Source of the DNA: Dryococelus australis | Lineage: Eukaryota; Arthropoda; Insecta; Phasmatodea; Phasmatidae | Direction of reading: 5' to 3' | Length of the DNA: 64,000 nucleotides | NCBI GenBank assembly: GCA_029891345.1 | Contig: CM056994.1 | Location: 61,163,251-61,227,250 of the forward strand | In this document: piece after piece, positions 1 to 13,397 of the stretch | How the letters are laid out: the number at the start of each line of letters is the position of its first letter | How positions within the stretch are numbered: the first letter of the stretch is position 1 | Made by a program: the position numbers and the translations under genes | Notes under the pieces: generated by a model | Seen by the model: the letters and a program-made list of their open reading frames with translations, nothing else | The model's database searches: none | What the model was told of the DNA's origin: nothing

Positions 1-3000
1 GTAACAATTAAAGATTTTATTTGAGTGTTTACAAATTATTGAAAATTCCTTTTGAATACAATAGTTTAATTCTTTATGGAGTATAGGAGTAACTTTTGAC
101 TATGCATTTTATGAATGGTACATTTTTTCAAGTGAATGGGAAATATCACTTTTAGCTTTATGCCAGAATGAGGAGTCATTTTGTGTAAGCCTGCACATGC
201 ATCATCAAAAAGCCACTTTGAAGAACTGCCACTGTCTACAGCTAAGAGGACACCACGGCGCAGTTGTCAAGACCTAGTTACACTAGTAAAAGCCGTACCC
301 GTTTCCCTGGATATAATTATTCTTTTGGGCAAATGGAAGTTCCTGCAGCATGAAAATGAAATTTTTACTAGCGGCTGCATTGACGACTACTGGGCTGGGC
401 TCAGTTCTTTGTTCTGAAGAACAGTATGGGAGATGTTCAAGTATCCCAACGTGACCATAGTTATTGAAGCTTTAAGCACTGCACCGGGCTCCAATACCCT
501 CCTTTAACTTGATGCATTCTGCTTGTACCATTACTATAAAGGATTAAGACTAGTCTCACTGCATCTCTAGTGTACCTCTTTTACACTCGTGAGATTTAAA
601 CCCCGTGCCATTTCGTACACTGAAGTAATGGTCTGCTTTTCATACGTAAAACATTCCTCACGTAATTCTTTCTTTGTCGCGTACAGAAGCCCCCTATATA
701 GTTAGGTTTCTATTTAAGTAATTTTCAAGTTTTCACTTAACTTCCCCACTTAGCTTAGGACCAGGTCACCTACACGTGGATACCGTAGGATTAGTACCGT
801 AAGATTACTTCCAACCACCGGTCTGCCGGGCAGGAGAGCATGTGTCGCAGTGTTTAATAAGTCTTTAATAAACACTGCTTTATTTCTCTTACCCTAGAGT
901 CTCATTCATAGGGTAATGTCACCAATTACTGGGAGAACCTCTAATTGAGCACCGCCGACAGGCACCGGGAAAGTATTCATATTTCCGCAATTAGCTACAA
1001 CTGGAGACTCCCCCTCAGGCAGCTCCAAGTTGAAAACCCCATTAGACGGCCAGTTATTGTATTGTATTGTATTCCTACCACGTATACAGGTACTGGAGGA
1101 ATAGAATAGACGAGCCACGACCACTAGCAACACTTCTCAATCAGGGAGAGACGGTACATCTGAGTTGTACCCCTACTGGAGCACCTGGGTGCTGTCGGGT
1201 GTATTTGCTTAGGTGCTACGGCTTGACATTGGTTGGGATCCCACATCCAGTGATAGTCTTGGCAACCCACACTGCTCCAACGCTTCTGATCAGTCCGCAA
1301 CAGTGGGGGATCTTCTGAATCACCGGAGCTCGCGTTGGCAAGACTGTTGCCAGGCAACACTAAGTTAGGGATATCTGCGTCTGTGGTGCTTATTTAAAGT
1401 TCTCCATAATTACACCCACTCTATGCCATTTAAGGTGAGGCACGGCACCAGGAGAGAGGAGCAAAGAGTTGCGCGCCTTGCTGCCAGACAACTGGCTGGG
1501 CTAACCCCGCTTACAGCTAGCAGACGAGCTGAACAAGATTGTGCCCCCTTACTTCGTTCATTGGCACCACCTATGACAACTGCCGTTAACCCAGCTATTT
1601 TCGTGTCAGCACCTCTACGCACACACCCGGCCTGTCGTCCAGTGGTAAGAGGGTTTCTGAACAAGAGGACCGGCTAGGCGTTTCTAACAGTAACTTCTGG
1701 AGCAGGGCATCAGAGGACTGGAACTGAGAGTTCTGTGTTATGTCGTGCCCTTGCTACCAACCGATCTGAAGACGAGCGACGTAATCAACTATATTCTGCT
1801 ACCCCTCGCCTGCAAACCGACAAGGCACCAACCCCTAGCACCTCCCGCCAGTCAGACTGACTAGTTCCGAAGCAAGTCACAAGCCAGACCCCTCCAAGGA
1901 ACTACGAAACCATAAATTTGAGAATGTTGTTCCAGCTCATAAAGCCACGTGCCCAACTGCTAATATCAAGCTGTAAGTAAGCCTAAACCAAACGCACAAC
2001 GACCCAAGTGCAACCAAAGCCCCACGACAGTGATCCAGCCTTAACTATCGGACATGCATCATATTTTTTCTCCCTGCAGTTCTATATGGGCGGAGGGGCT
2101 AAGCAAGGTGGATGTAAGTGCTGATTCCCTCCGGGGTGTGACTTTGTCGCTTTTCAGCGGTACAGTTGGATTTGCAGTATTTTGCCTGGCGAGTCGTGGA
2201 TCTCCCCACGTTGGGAGATCTAGTGGGGCACCATCTGAAGGGCTGAGAGAAGGAGGGGAATCAAACCCCAGGGTTAGTTTGATCGAGAGAGACTCCCTCC
2301 TAGGGAGCTTGAGCTTGCTCACCGTCAAGGCTGTTAAGAAGCATAATGTCAAGTCACTAATAAAATTAATTAATATAAAAAAATTAATGGGAATGATAAT
2401 AGGAGATATGGGTGAACCAATTACTACAGTGGGACCTCGTTAATATAAGTTTGGTTATAGCAAAGAACTTGTTATTGCAAAGTGATTTTGTGGTCCCTTG
2501 GACCTGTGATATGCAATTCCAATTTGTAAAAGTGGTTTAAAACAAAATATAGATAATACATAACAAAGTATTTTCTATGCCCCACGTAATTATCCTCAAA
2601 TTCTGTCGCTTTAATGCATTTGTATTAAAGAAACACGTTAACCAACTTTGGTTCTCTTAACAGTTCAGTACAAATAACCTCCACATTTAACAATAAATTT
2701 CTCTGGTGGTGCCAATTCTACTGTCCTCCGGAAAGTAATTTCATTAACCACATCAATGACAAATTTTTTTCTCCTCCTCCAGGAAATGTTTTGCTACAGT
2801 AACAGTGTTTATCTTAATCGCTCAGATAGTTCAATACAATAGCTTGACAGTGTCTAAATGAATTTAGTGTTCATCATAAATAAGATTGAAGCCCTGCACT
2901 GTGTTATATGTTAACCTACTGCTGTGCAAGACTGATCAGAACTGTATGTGCTCAGTTACAATGTGACCAACTTGTGAGCACTGATATTGTTAGTGTTTAG

Positions 3001-6000
3001 CTCTTTTGTGATGGTACTCTTTGTGTATACATGGATGAAAACATCTGATGTAGTTAATCTGTGGAAATGTTCTGTTTGTGTGCATAGGAAACATGTCTAA
3101 TATAGGAAATATGTAATGACAGCAGAAAATTGTAAAAATGAAAATCTTTTTTGGAATATTTTTGGTGCTTTATTTAATGGAAGAATTGATTTTTATTGAA
3201 GAATTGATATATTTAATAATTCTTTTTAAAAAATATATAGTTTCCTGAGTAAAGTTGAAATGAAAGTGTGTTTTTTTTGTTATTAAAGCTCAGTCACCTC
3301 ACTGAAGAGTCCACGTTAGCGATGCCAAATAATCACACGTGTTCATTTTGTAATTCTCTGCACCCTATCTTCTGAGAAAATAGTCAGTCCACCCTAGCGG
3401 CTGTCGACCCCTTCCCTTGTGAAGATAGTTTTTACAACACTACAGACATGTCATCCATCTAGGAGTGCACTAGATTAATTGCGTGCTGGGGAGCACCCGA
3501 ACTGAGTTAGCTACACACGTCAGAGTTTTTCATAAGAGTAATATTGGCACAATCTTGTATAGTTAACCGAATAAAAGCAAGTACAGTGCTCAGTCTTTCC
3601 TTTGTAGTGGCAGCAACCTCTCGCCAAATTTTACAACTGATGAAAGTTTAGTAATGATGATTAGTAATGAACTGTGTTTTGCAAGTACGCTTGGGTGAGA
3701 CGGACACACAGAACCTGCATCATCCCCGAAAACCCTGAGTCTCAACAGTGCGGCGACTGTAAAATACCATTGGCGCCCATCTACCGTAAGTTGTCACAGT
3801 TTCTCTTGTCTCGCCGGACAGTGTCAGTTTTAAGTTGTAACTTAACCCCTGGAACCTTGGTCGCTGTTGTTCTGCAGGCGTAGGAACTTTTAAAAATTTT
3901 TGTTTTGGTGATTGAATCTGAGTTATTGGTGTGATGGCTTCTGTTGAGGAATGCTTCCAATTGAGTTATCGTTCTAAATATGGTACTGTTCAATGACTGT
4001 AGGAAACCTTAGGAGCTTAAGAATGAGGTACAGAGCGACAAACTCCCTCAGCTGCCAACCCCTACCTGTTGCTGAGGGTACCTGGCGAATTTCCTTTTAG
4101 CTGTCTGCAGCCTTGGACTCTTTGGTCTCCTCGACACTGAGATATATGCCTGTAGCTCTGGTTCTGACTTTAGAGGGAGATGCATTATGGTGTTTACAAA
4201 GAATACTAAAGTCTGTTGAGAGTAGCTAAAAGATAGCTCCCTTGTTGAGTGAAGGTCATACTTTGCTGTGCTTGCTTTCTAAGGTGGATGGGTGAGGTGA
4301 TGTTTGTAAACATCAGCACCTTTGGTATTGGTGGCAATGCCACTAGTCCATGGTGAATACACACATCTATGGAAGTTGCACACTCCTTGGAATCTTGCTT
4401 GTTGTTTTTAAGTCACCAGCCTTCCATTGAACTCCTATCAGTTAGGTCCCAAGGCAGTTCCAGTTCAGGTTAATGCTTTGGTTGCAAGTTGCATCAGTTG
4501 TCTCTGCAATGCTAAAAATAATAAATAGCAAGGATGGGTCCACTTGGTCTTGGACACTCCTCTGGGATCTGTAGCTTCTTTATTCCTGTTTGTTGTCCAC
4601 AAAGAAAATATACCTGTTCAGACAATCTGTTCCATGATTCAAACTCAGGTCCTCTCACCACTTGGCTATTGCTCCTGGTAACTCATCAGAATATGAGGTT
4701 GTCACAGGATGGCTAGTTATAAAGTGTGTTCGTTAATTGGACATTAACCAAAGTGAGGTAGGCCATCAACAGATACGACCACTTGTGCAATCTCATTCCC
4801 TGCCTGCTACCGTGATGGGTGACTCACCAGGTTAGCAAGATGAGCCTGGATGCATTGGTTGCCAGACTGCAGCAAGAACAAGTCACTGTTCAGTGAACCA
4901 ATACTCTTGTTTTTACCAAGGAGTGGCAAACACGTCATGCTGGAGCTGGCCTGCTTGCTTCTTCCCAAGGTGACTTGTGCCTTCATACACAGTGATTACA
5001 TTCTTCATCCTGAGGTCTCATGAAGTAGGCTAATATTCCTGTCAACTACTACTTTATCTTTGTATATGCTGCTACATGCAACGTATGGCAAAATCTGACC
5101 AATTGTATACAGTTGATTTACTAGAAAAAGTGTACAGACCTGCTTATCTGTACACCACTTGAAGGTCTCGTTTTACATTGTCTTAAAGCAAGAAACACTC
5201 TTCAGTGAGTTATGAATGTGCACACACTACTGAAGCACAGTGATAACCCAACACTAGCACACTTATATGAACTCCTGCAGCAGATTTAGTGTGGTGGAGG
5301 AAGACTGTGCTATAATGGTCCATGGAAATGCAACAGTTCCTAGTCACCATGAAGTAGTGCCTTCATGCTGATCCTATCTTCTTGCTCAGGATTGATGTGA
5401 TTATATTTACTTTAAACAAAAAAAATATGAAAGTATTTACAGTGGTTTATTCCACAATGACCCTTGCTTGTTTTATAATGTGCTCCTGTTGAAAACTAAA
5501 AAATAACCCTTCCAAAAATGAATGCATTTTCAGCTAGATGGGTTTCCCTCCAGATACAGCTAAATGTGCTATCTTTGTGATAGTGTAGTAGATAATAATT
5601 TTAACAGCACAGAAATGGTTAGGTGTGAATTCAGATTGCACCTTGAAATGTCTGTTAGTGTTTAACCAATTATGTGACATTGAAGAGCCATATAATGGCA
5701 TTACCCTTTCATGTGTTCGAACCTTTTTAACAATTAATTTCCATTTTAATTTTACCAAGTTGTTTGCATGATGAAGAGAATTTTCCTATGTGTAACCTTA
5801 AGTAAAAGTACATTTTTATGCAAGATTGGGGGGTGTAGGGTGTGTTAAAATTTTGATTTAAATTTATAGTAGCCAAATGTAGTATCTAGTATAGAGGAAT
5901 GGAAGTACTTCAGCAACTTGGTTTTCTTGGCAAAGGTAGGACCTGTTTGTACTTAATTGTAAATTTGAACAGTGCTAGAATGTTTTACTGGTCATAGGCA

Positions 6001-6148
6001 GAAGCATCAATGGATGGTTGCATGCTTTATCTTGGAGAATTTCTGATATATAAATCTGTGTACTCAAGAATAATTAGTGGATGGTCTTAATGTAAACAGG
6101 TTCTCAATTAACATACTAGTTCTGACAGTAGTTTCATTTGTCTTCCAG
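1..6148 (+). other. Presumed intron of the EHD gene, mostly anonymous DNA
   Basis: This stretch lies directly upstream of a recognisable 3' terminal exon and ends in a pyrimidine-rich acceptor with CAG at 6146-6148, so it is inferred to be intronic. I recognise no coding exon in it. A short ATTGT pentanucleotide run lies at 1054-1074. A GC-richer patch at about 1410-1680 opens small frames on both strands that resemble no family I know. The part from 2450 to 6148 is AT-rich with no feature I can support. An unseen upstream EHD exon with an unusual boundary cannot be excluded. Confidence 0.55.
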
Positions 6149-6354
6149 CTGCAAAGAGTGAGATGGTAAAGTCAAAGCTGCCCAACTCGGTGCTGGGCAA
6201 GATATGGAAGTTGTCAGATGTGGACAAGGATGGGTTGCTGGATGCTGATGAGTTTGCCCTCGCCATGCATCTAATTAGCATCAAGATAGATGGTCATGAC
6301 CTGCCATCAGAACTGCCTGACCATCTTGTGCCTCCTTCAAAGCGTGACTTCTAG
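6149..6354 (+). CDS. EHD1/Past1: EHD-family protein, last coding exon (C-terminal part of the EH domain)
   Basis: EHD proteins are dynamin-like ATPases that remodel endosomal membranes and drive endocytic recycling. Their C-terminal EH domain binds NPF motifs of partner proteins. The exon begins after a CAG acceptor, in the last two bases of a codon, and reads AKSEMVKSKLPNSVLGKIWK and onward to PPSKRDF, followed by TAG at 6352-6354. It holds the second EF-hand-like loop (DVDKDGLLDADEF, with acidic residues at the calcium-coordinating positions), the WKL motif and the conserved tail LPDHLVPPSKR. This matches the final ~68 residues of vertebrate EHD1 and fly Past1 nearly position for position. 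The P-loop GTPase-like domain and helices must lie in exons upstream of this window. The ATG at 6163 is internal, not a start. The AMHLISIKIDG segment (ANHLIKVKLEG in vertebrate EHD1) and the DF ending are the main local departures. Confidence 0.93.
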
Positions 6355-7030
6355 ACATTCCTGCCATATTGGTTATGTTGTATTACTGTGTATAAACATT
6401 GGACTACATGTTTATATGCATGGCCATAAACATACTTGTAAAAAGAATATGTACACTACTTTGCAAGTGAAGAGATGAATATACCAGAATTTGGTAGGTA
6501 AAAATATATTTAGAGCATAAAGATAATTTATTTTAAGTATTGTCAAAAGAACTGAAAATATGGTTGACTTTGTGTGAAAGTTGTTAAAATTAGCACATGT
6601 GTGCATGCCACAAAGTGTCTTATATTGATTTTTTTATGTGATTCGTCTAAGAAAGTTTTATGTAAAAATAAGCTTAGGTCATGTAAAATCTTTGTATTAA
6701 AACATTTTTATGCTTAATAGCATTTTTCCAAATTGTTTCAGGTACTAATTTTTTGCTATGTGATCTCTTAGTGTAAAAATTGTCTGAAATATTCAACCAT
6801 TGTAATATATTGTAAATTGTTTGTTACATACATAGCTTCATCTGGAATGTTTTCGGCTTGCTTTTGATAATTATTTAGCCATGTTGCTGTTATCTTGTAC
6901 CGTATGTGTGGAGTAAAAAGAATAGAGGAAGTGAAAAGTATTTATAAAACCACATAAACATTTGTGTAAATTTCATGTGTGTGTATGTTGTGTTGAAATA
7001 TCTGTAGTGTGCATATATATATATATATAA

Positions 7031-7108
<78 letters not shown>

Positions 7109-8065
7109 TTTTTACTATTACCAAAGATATATCTTGTTTTGAATAAGATGTGAGCATTTACCTGAGTGTTTTTGAAAGATTAGAGATTTATTACAAATTG
7201 GTCACATGGCCTGTGTATTTATGTAAAATGAACAATATTGCAGGTTCCTGTTAAATTTTTAAGCTTGTGTGTAATAGTATTGATCTGTGTGCTAAAGTGT
7301 TATTTTCCAAGTTGTAAAATATAGTACCTAAAATACCAGATGTCTCAAGTTTTCTTGCAATACATTGCATGTTCTTATCTGATTTGCTTTCAAAATCAAA
7401 AGATTGGGTTGTAATTCTGGTTTGTTTGCTATTGGTGAACAGATCGTTTTTTTAGGGTTGTGCAAATGAGACTTTCTTACGAAACTAAAATGAAAGATAT
7501 TTAAGCAACTTTCGTGAAACTGAAACGAAAATGAACTGTCATTAGAGCTCAGGCTTAATGGTTAACAAATTTCAAGCCTGCTTGGGGACTCTAACCCACG
7601 ACTCTTAAGTGTCAAAGCCAATTGGTAGCATACGGTAGATCTAATAGTGGATTGTTTATTAAGGAAGTGTACGCAGACCAACATGATCTCAGCATTATGA
7701 AAGACATTTAAGTAATGTCATAAAACTGTTTACTGTAGATTGTCTTGCTGGGGTGTTTTCCCTGTGTACAGTCGTGGATGGGTTGGTTTTCATGTGGGAA
7801 CAAAATCTGGTGTGAATAAAACTACACAGACACCTTACCTAGGTCACGCCTGGCTGTGGAGTTCTTACTGGTGGAGACTGGCTGCTCCCTAATGGTGTAG
7901 GTTGAACATCTTCAGATGCTGGCTGTGCTGGAGTCCTACTCATGTAATTATCCAAGCAGAATGACTGAGATGAGAGAATACGTGGTGAGTATAGGATTGA
8001 ATTATAGTTGTGAATCTTGGTACTGAGTTATTAACAAATAAATATTGTGGGGTTTATTAGACATT
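6355..8065 (+). other. Probable 3' UTR of the EHD gene
   Basis: After the stop codon the DNA is AT-rich with no coding frame of note, as expected for an insect 3' UTR. Candidate polyadenylation hexamers AATAAA lie at 7815-7820 and 8037-8042; the second is followed within 20 bases by a GT-rich stretch. A (TA)n tract lies inside. Which signal is used cannot be told from sequence, and the segment after about 7540 may be inserted repeat rather than UTR. Confidence 0.45.
7013..7106. repeat. (TA)n microsatellite
   Basis: About 94 bases of almost pure alternating AT, with two short interruptions near its start, within the presumed EHD 3' UTR. The frames it opens (runs of Ile-Tyr on the minus strand) are artefacts of the repeat. 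Confidence 0.95.
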
Positions 8066-10936
8066 CTAGTTGGTAGCAGAGGATTTGTTTCTTTATCTGC
8101 TCAAGTAGCTCATTAATTAGATTCTGAATATCTAACTTTCTCTACTCAGATTGAGTGAAGTATAGGAGAAAGTTAGGCCTTTCTGACTGCAGTTTCAGCA
8201 CGTGGGTGTGGGTCAGTCTTCCCAGCCTAGGGAACGCCCCCTTCCGGCACAAAAGTGCGATGGAAAAGGATGAGTACCAAACCGACAAAGTTCAGAAACC
8301 GTGTACTTGTGTAGACTGTTGTTCTATCTACCAAAGCATGTAGAAATGTTGGCCAGGCGAACGCTTGTGGGTAAGTAAGATGTGTATGGGTTTGTTTGGG
8401 TAACAGCTCCTGGGATCAACTGCGTTTCACTCATAAGCGAGTTCAATTGGGTGAGATGCTAAGTCTACAGGAATGTGGAACTAGAAGATAGGTTTCAACC
8501 AATGCTTACTTCCCGTAAAACTGAATACAGGTGACTTACTCCCTCCTGTGTTTAAGAGCTTGACGGGAAGTTAAGCTATGCTGTCCAGGTAGAGGTGACC
8601 CGTTTCTAGGCTAGCAGGGGTTGAGGCAGAATAGCACGGTTAGAACTGAAAACTACTACACACGCATTGTTTACTAGAAGGGGCCTTGGCGACTAGTGTA
8701 CATACGAGTAGCTCAATGCTAGGATAACTAAGAAAGGTGGGACAGGATGTCCAACAATGGAGCTTAGGAAAGGTTTTCTTTCTGGCACCAAGGTGCGGTG
8801 AAGGGAAGGTAAGTTTAATGAGGAATGAAGCTGGCGAGTACTTCAGCGGCTAACGCGTTGACTGTAAGGTCAGGCTGGTCAGTTTCGGCAGGAAGTGCGG
8901 AGGATAATTGAAGACTGCTCAAGAGTTAATATTTTTTTCTGGTGACCCCCAAATCCCTCTAACACTGCGTGAGCACCTTCACAGTTCTGTCTGCCCTCTG
9001 GCATGCGTTAGTAGCCAAGTTGGTTGGAGAATGGGATGCAGCTCGATGCAAGTCCTACATACCTTAGGTCGGGTTTAATTATTATAATGGGTGCATGCAT
9101 CGTGGCTAAGCAGGGTATGGGTGCCATGGCCACAATTGTAGCCATGTGTAAACCACAAAAGAAGGGTCTAGGTGGAAGAGCATAGCAAATCAGGCAAAGC
9201 GGAGAGGGCCGTGGAAAATCTAAGACAGTTGCGGAGGATAAAATAATTACTTTCAAGTGGATTAGGCCTGTATAAAGTAGGGTATTTGTTAATTCGGGAA
9301 GAACGACTTTTGTTTTGATTGTTGGGTGAAATTAAATGAGATTGCAGCTGGTGTGTATTGCGGGGGACAGAACAGCTCCCGCACCGATGCGTCATCGTGA
9401 GTGCAGATGCCCTTGAAGTTGAGCTATTGTCAATACTGCTATAGGTGAACCAGCACTGGCAGCAACTAATGATGCAGCCCCCCACCCCGGCTACTTATCG
9501 AGTGCGTAGGAATACCGGACAGCCCAGTCATAGCACTGACTCCATCTTCGCCCTTCCCTGCTGATGCCAGGATCTCCAATCCATTGATGGTGGAGAGAGT
9601 TCTTCGGGGAGCCACCCCCTTCTCCTTCCCCCAAAATAGCCCATCGGTCTGGGAAACGTGAGATCTGGGGTCCACCAGTGGTGGTGAATCTGCTGGCCCA
9701 GGAATAAAGACTGACATCAGGGTGCTTCCAAGGTCCGATGAATTTCAATCGTGTATCTGCAGTCGGCAGCCTGCAGTGAGGATCGCCACACTTCACGTGT
9801 CTCAGCACCTTGAAATCCCCGTCTCTGCCTTGGTAGTTGGGCCACCTCTAACAGACGCGCTTCCCCATCTCTTAGTAAGCTGCTCAGGTTCCTGATTCCT
9901 AAGATGACTGCACTCTTGCACCGACCAGTTGGTTCACATGCTGGTATTTGAATATTCCCAGTCGCCCCAGAGCCTGGGGATTCCCTATCCACCTGAGGAT
10001 GCAACGAGTTGTGGAATGGTCACCACACCCAAGCTGCTGTGGTCCCACGGCACTCGCCGAAGCACCCCACGGCACTCGCCGAAGCACCCCACCCTCGCTA
10101 GTCCTGAAGGCGTGGGCAGATCCCGGAGAGCCTCCACGAGCACAGTGTTCATCCCACGACAGCCCAGTTCGTCCTCAAAAGTCTAATTGTGACTCTGTAT
10201 TAATACTCTACTGGGTGGCTGCTCTGGGGTCTTGAGGGCGAGGGGTGGTCGCTGAGCCGGGGGTGGGCTGGGGGGTGTAGCGAAAGTATAGCTCTGGCGT
10301 GATGTCACCGGCTGGCTGGAAGAATGACAAACGACAAAACATAGTAGTGGTGCCATCTAACGGTGATTAGTAGTACTCGTTACCTTGAGATGCATAGCTT
10401 CAGGCTGGTGAATAATAAAATCTCCAATGGCTGTAATGTCCATTCTTGCAGTGTAGACAGTACTCTTCTGAAGTCACATGGTCATTGGTAATGCAGTTGC
10501 AAACTTCATAGAAATCTGATGCGCTGCGGGCTATGCTGAGCTGAAGTCGTCTAATTACCATTGTTGAAAATTCATCATGCATCACCAGTGTAAAGTACTG
10601 GGAGGGTGGCAGCTTTGCTAGGCACGGAATTCAGAGCCCAGCAAGTTTCACTGGGGCTGTGAACAAGGGGAGGGAGATGGGAGGTGAGGCCTCTCAAACT
10701 GGTGGGCGGCTTGAGCTCGTTCCTTGGAACTAAGGCTGCAGAGTGCAGTCAGCTCTGGGAAGCAACCATATTTGTTTTTAGAGGTGGTACCCACAATCTT
10801 ATCTAAATGTTGAGTACCACTCCACCGGTAGTAGGGCATAGGAAAGGGGACTAATACTAACCTCGTAGAATTTATGCTTGTGATGAAGGTCCCTAGCTAG
10901 GTGTTAGGCCAATTGCTAATGTTTAACAAATAGTCT
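8066..10936. other. Anonymous intergenic DNA
   Basis: I find no recognisable protein family, RNA or repeat with known termini. Several overlapping open frames on both strands at 9466-10235 lie in GC-richer DNA and have proline/arginine-rich translations typical of chance frames. The one clear structure is a 22-bp direct repeat at 10044-10087. Confidence 0.4.
10044..10087. repeat. 22-bp tandem duplication
   Basis: Two identical, directly adjacent 22-bp units (10044-10065 and 10066-10087), beginning CCCACGGCACTCGCC. Identity of the units suggests recent slippage or duplication. Confidence 0.85.
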
Positions 10937-12280
10937 AAGAGCCTGTGAGAGATCGACTTACACCCATCTGATAACCAGATGAGACATATTTTTTTTGAAA
11001 TTTTATTAATTAATGAACACACCTATGATAGCTTGCCTATTGCAAAGCTGTCATGACTATTTTTAATTAAATTAATTTTAATTACTTTTTTTTTCATCAC
11101 CTTCTCTCTATTGATAACCAACCAAATTTAGTCCCAAATGTTAATTTCCTATATGGAGAATATGCCAAGGTAGGCTTGCTTACTTATTTCCGGTCATAGC
11201 TACCTGGCAAGCAGGTATGAACAGGCAAATCAATATAGGTAACTACACCGAGCTGATAACCAATCGAAATTGGTATCAAAATAAAGATTATTTAATAACA
11301 AATATAATGGTATAGGCTTGCCTGCGAAAAATCGATCATAGAATATTATTGCCGTGCGTTAAAGTTTTAAAATCGGAGCAATTAAATATGTGCGAGAGTA
11401 GAGCGCCCGAAGTCTGTGCGATAGAAGAGGATACAACATAGCAGCTGTGCGAGACGTGTCCGCATGCTCTTTTACATGCGATTAAGGGAGACGTCGTTTA
11501 TTTACTGTCAAATGAATTTGGAGTCGCGAATAATAAACTTTATTTCGAATATAATCATCACATTAATATAAAATAAATTTATTTGATTGTTAATTTCTGC
11601 ATTAATGATTATTATATAACTATCAATAAATTTATTTTATATTAATGTGATGATTATATTCGAAATAAAGTTTATTATTCGCGACTCCAAATTCATTTTT
11701 GACAGTAAATAAACGTTGTCTCCCTTAATCGCATGTAAAAGAGCATGCGGACACGTCTCGCACAGCTGCTATGTTGTATCCTCTTCTATCGCACAGACTT
11801 CGGGCGCTCTACTCTCGCTCTCTCTCGCACATATTTAATTGCTCCGATTTTAAAACTTTAACGCACGGCAATAATATTCTATGATCGATTTTTCGCAGGC
11901 AAGCCTATACCATTATATTTGTTATTAAATAATCTTTATTTTGATACCAATTTCGATTGGTTATCAGCTCGGTGTAGTTACCTATATTGATTTGCCTGTT
12001 CATACCTGCTTGCCAGGTAGCTATGACCGGAAATAAGTAAGCAAGCCTATCTTGGCATATTCTCCATATAGGAAATTAATATTTGGGACTAAATTTGGTT
12101 GGTTATCAATAGAGAGAAGGTGATGAAAAAAAAGTAATTAAAATTAATTTAATTAGAAATAGTCATGACAGCTTTGCAATAGGCAAGCTATCATAGGTGT
12201 GTTCATTAATTAATAAAATTTCAAAAAAAAAATGTCGTCTGTTTATCAGATGGGTGTAAGTCGATCTCTCACTGGCTCTT
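10937..12280. mobile_element. Foldback element: 1.34 kb near-perfect palindrome
   Basis: The left arm (about 10937-11590) starts AAGAGCCTGTGAGAGATCG. It is repeated in inverse complement as the right arm (about 11625-12280), ending CGATCTCTCACTGGCTCTT. The arms are almost identical over about 650 bases. The differences I see are a roughly 10-bp CTCTCTCGC-type expansion in the right arm near 11818 and a handful of substitutions and 1-3 bp changes. The spacer is only about 35 bases of AT-rich DNA centred near 11608. No open frame of note lies inside. The shape is that of a foldback or long-inverted-repeat non-autonomous DNA transposon. A target-site duplication is not obvious at the ends, so the mechanism and superfamily remain unassigned. 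Confidence 0.85.
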
Positions 12281-13397
12281 GTACTAAGAGGCACCCTTTG
12301 CTCTTATGTCCATCACCGTTAATGGTTGACACAGAGCTTTGGATTTACTAAGGCAGTCCTTAGACTCTTGGATGTGGGTTCAAAATGGGTCAGACCTTCA
12401 GAACTAGGCAAATACTCCCTCCGGCACCATTAAGCATGGTGGACAAAGTATAACTTGGGCTGACTGTCTAGCCGCCCTATGGATTGTCTTTACAGTGGTA
12501 GGGGCTCTTTTCTGTACACTGGGGTGCACAGGATGGGTGGCCATCTATGTGTGTACTGACTTATGTATGTCCCTGAGGGGGAGCCTGCTGTCCTACACTA
12601 GTGTTTGTAAAATGGATTGAGCAATATTCTACAGTCTCCTGCTTATCTCAGGCGACATGATTTCTACCTGGAAATAGCAAAAAATACCCTGGTGAAAATA
12701 ATCCTAGACGATCTGGTTGTAAACTGGCAAGATAGTTTCGGTAGGCAGCTATTAAAACAACTCACCCTAACTATACTATTACTGTTCTCCAGAAGGGCAG
12801 CCGTGGTTGCCATCACCAGAAGAGTGGGCACCTGAAGAGAGGTAGAAGATTCCTAGGCTACAGTGTCTCTGATAAGACCAGAACCTCTTGGAGATCTGGT
12901 AGTTGTTTGCGAGGTTGCTGAAGATCTGTGGTAGATCGTGGATACATGGGTTGTAGTAGTGTCCCAGCACACATGGTGGAGTGATCTACTACTGACCTTC
13001 GGTACCGTACAGTGCGGCGAACATGCAGACTGGCGAAAGGAGCGGTACACAGGTATTTATACTCTGCTGGCTCGAGGGTGGTGGGTGGCATGATGTTTGC
13101 GCTGCACAACTTTGGCAGCCGGCCGGAGTTTCTGCTGAGGACACGTGTCAGCATTAATACTTGTGGTGCCATCTCCTGACACTGTAGTACTACGTGGCCT
13201 TGAAATTAAGATTCGGCTGATTATTTAAAAATTGTTTCTTCAAAGGCTTGCAAACAAAATAATTTTTGTTAGGTTATATGTGTCGGGTAGTTGTACAGAA
13301 GAAAAAATTTCAAAGTAAAAATGCAGTGGGCTAACACGCGACACACACAATAATGGGAAGAAAATGCTAACAGTTAACACTTCTCAAAAAAAAAACC
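12281..13397. other. Anonymous DNA between the palindrome and a tandem repeat
   Basis: No gene family is recognisable. Small overlapping frames on both strands near 12617-13172 carry no motif I know. Just before 13398 the text (CTTCTCAAAAAAAAAACCTGCC) resembles the ends of the following tandem units, so an older, eroded repeat unit may start here. Confidence 0.35.

Noticed and set aside
1410-1677. Overlapping 84-codon frames on both strands
   Set aside because: They are mirror frames in GC-richer DNA with no domain, splice signal or codon bias that favours either strand.
6163-6354. ATG at 6163 as a start codon for a small EF-hand protein
   Set aside because: The residues before it (AKSE) are also conserved in EHD proteins and a splice acceptor lies just upstream, so the ATG is internal to an exon.
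6942-7157. Minus-strand open frame rich in Tyr-Ile repeats
   Set aside because: It is the translation of the (TA)n microsatellite; the same applies to the frame at 62197-62394.
7551-7640. tRNA-like B-box on the minus strand (GGGTTAGAGTCCC)
   Set aside because: No matching A box or cloverleaf can be built around it; at most a SINE remnant.
9466-10235. Cluster of overlapping frames of 83-105 codons on both strands
   Set aside because: Low-complexity Pro/Arg/Ser translations with no recognisable family; several frames overlap each other in all phases, as expected by chance.
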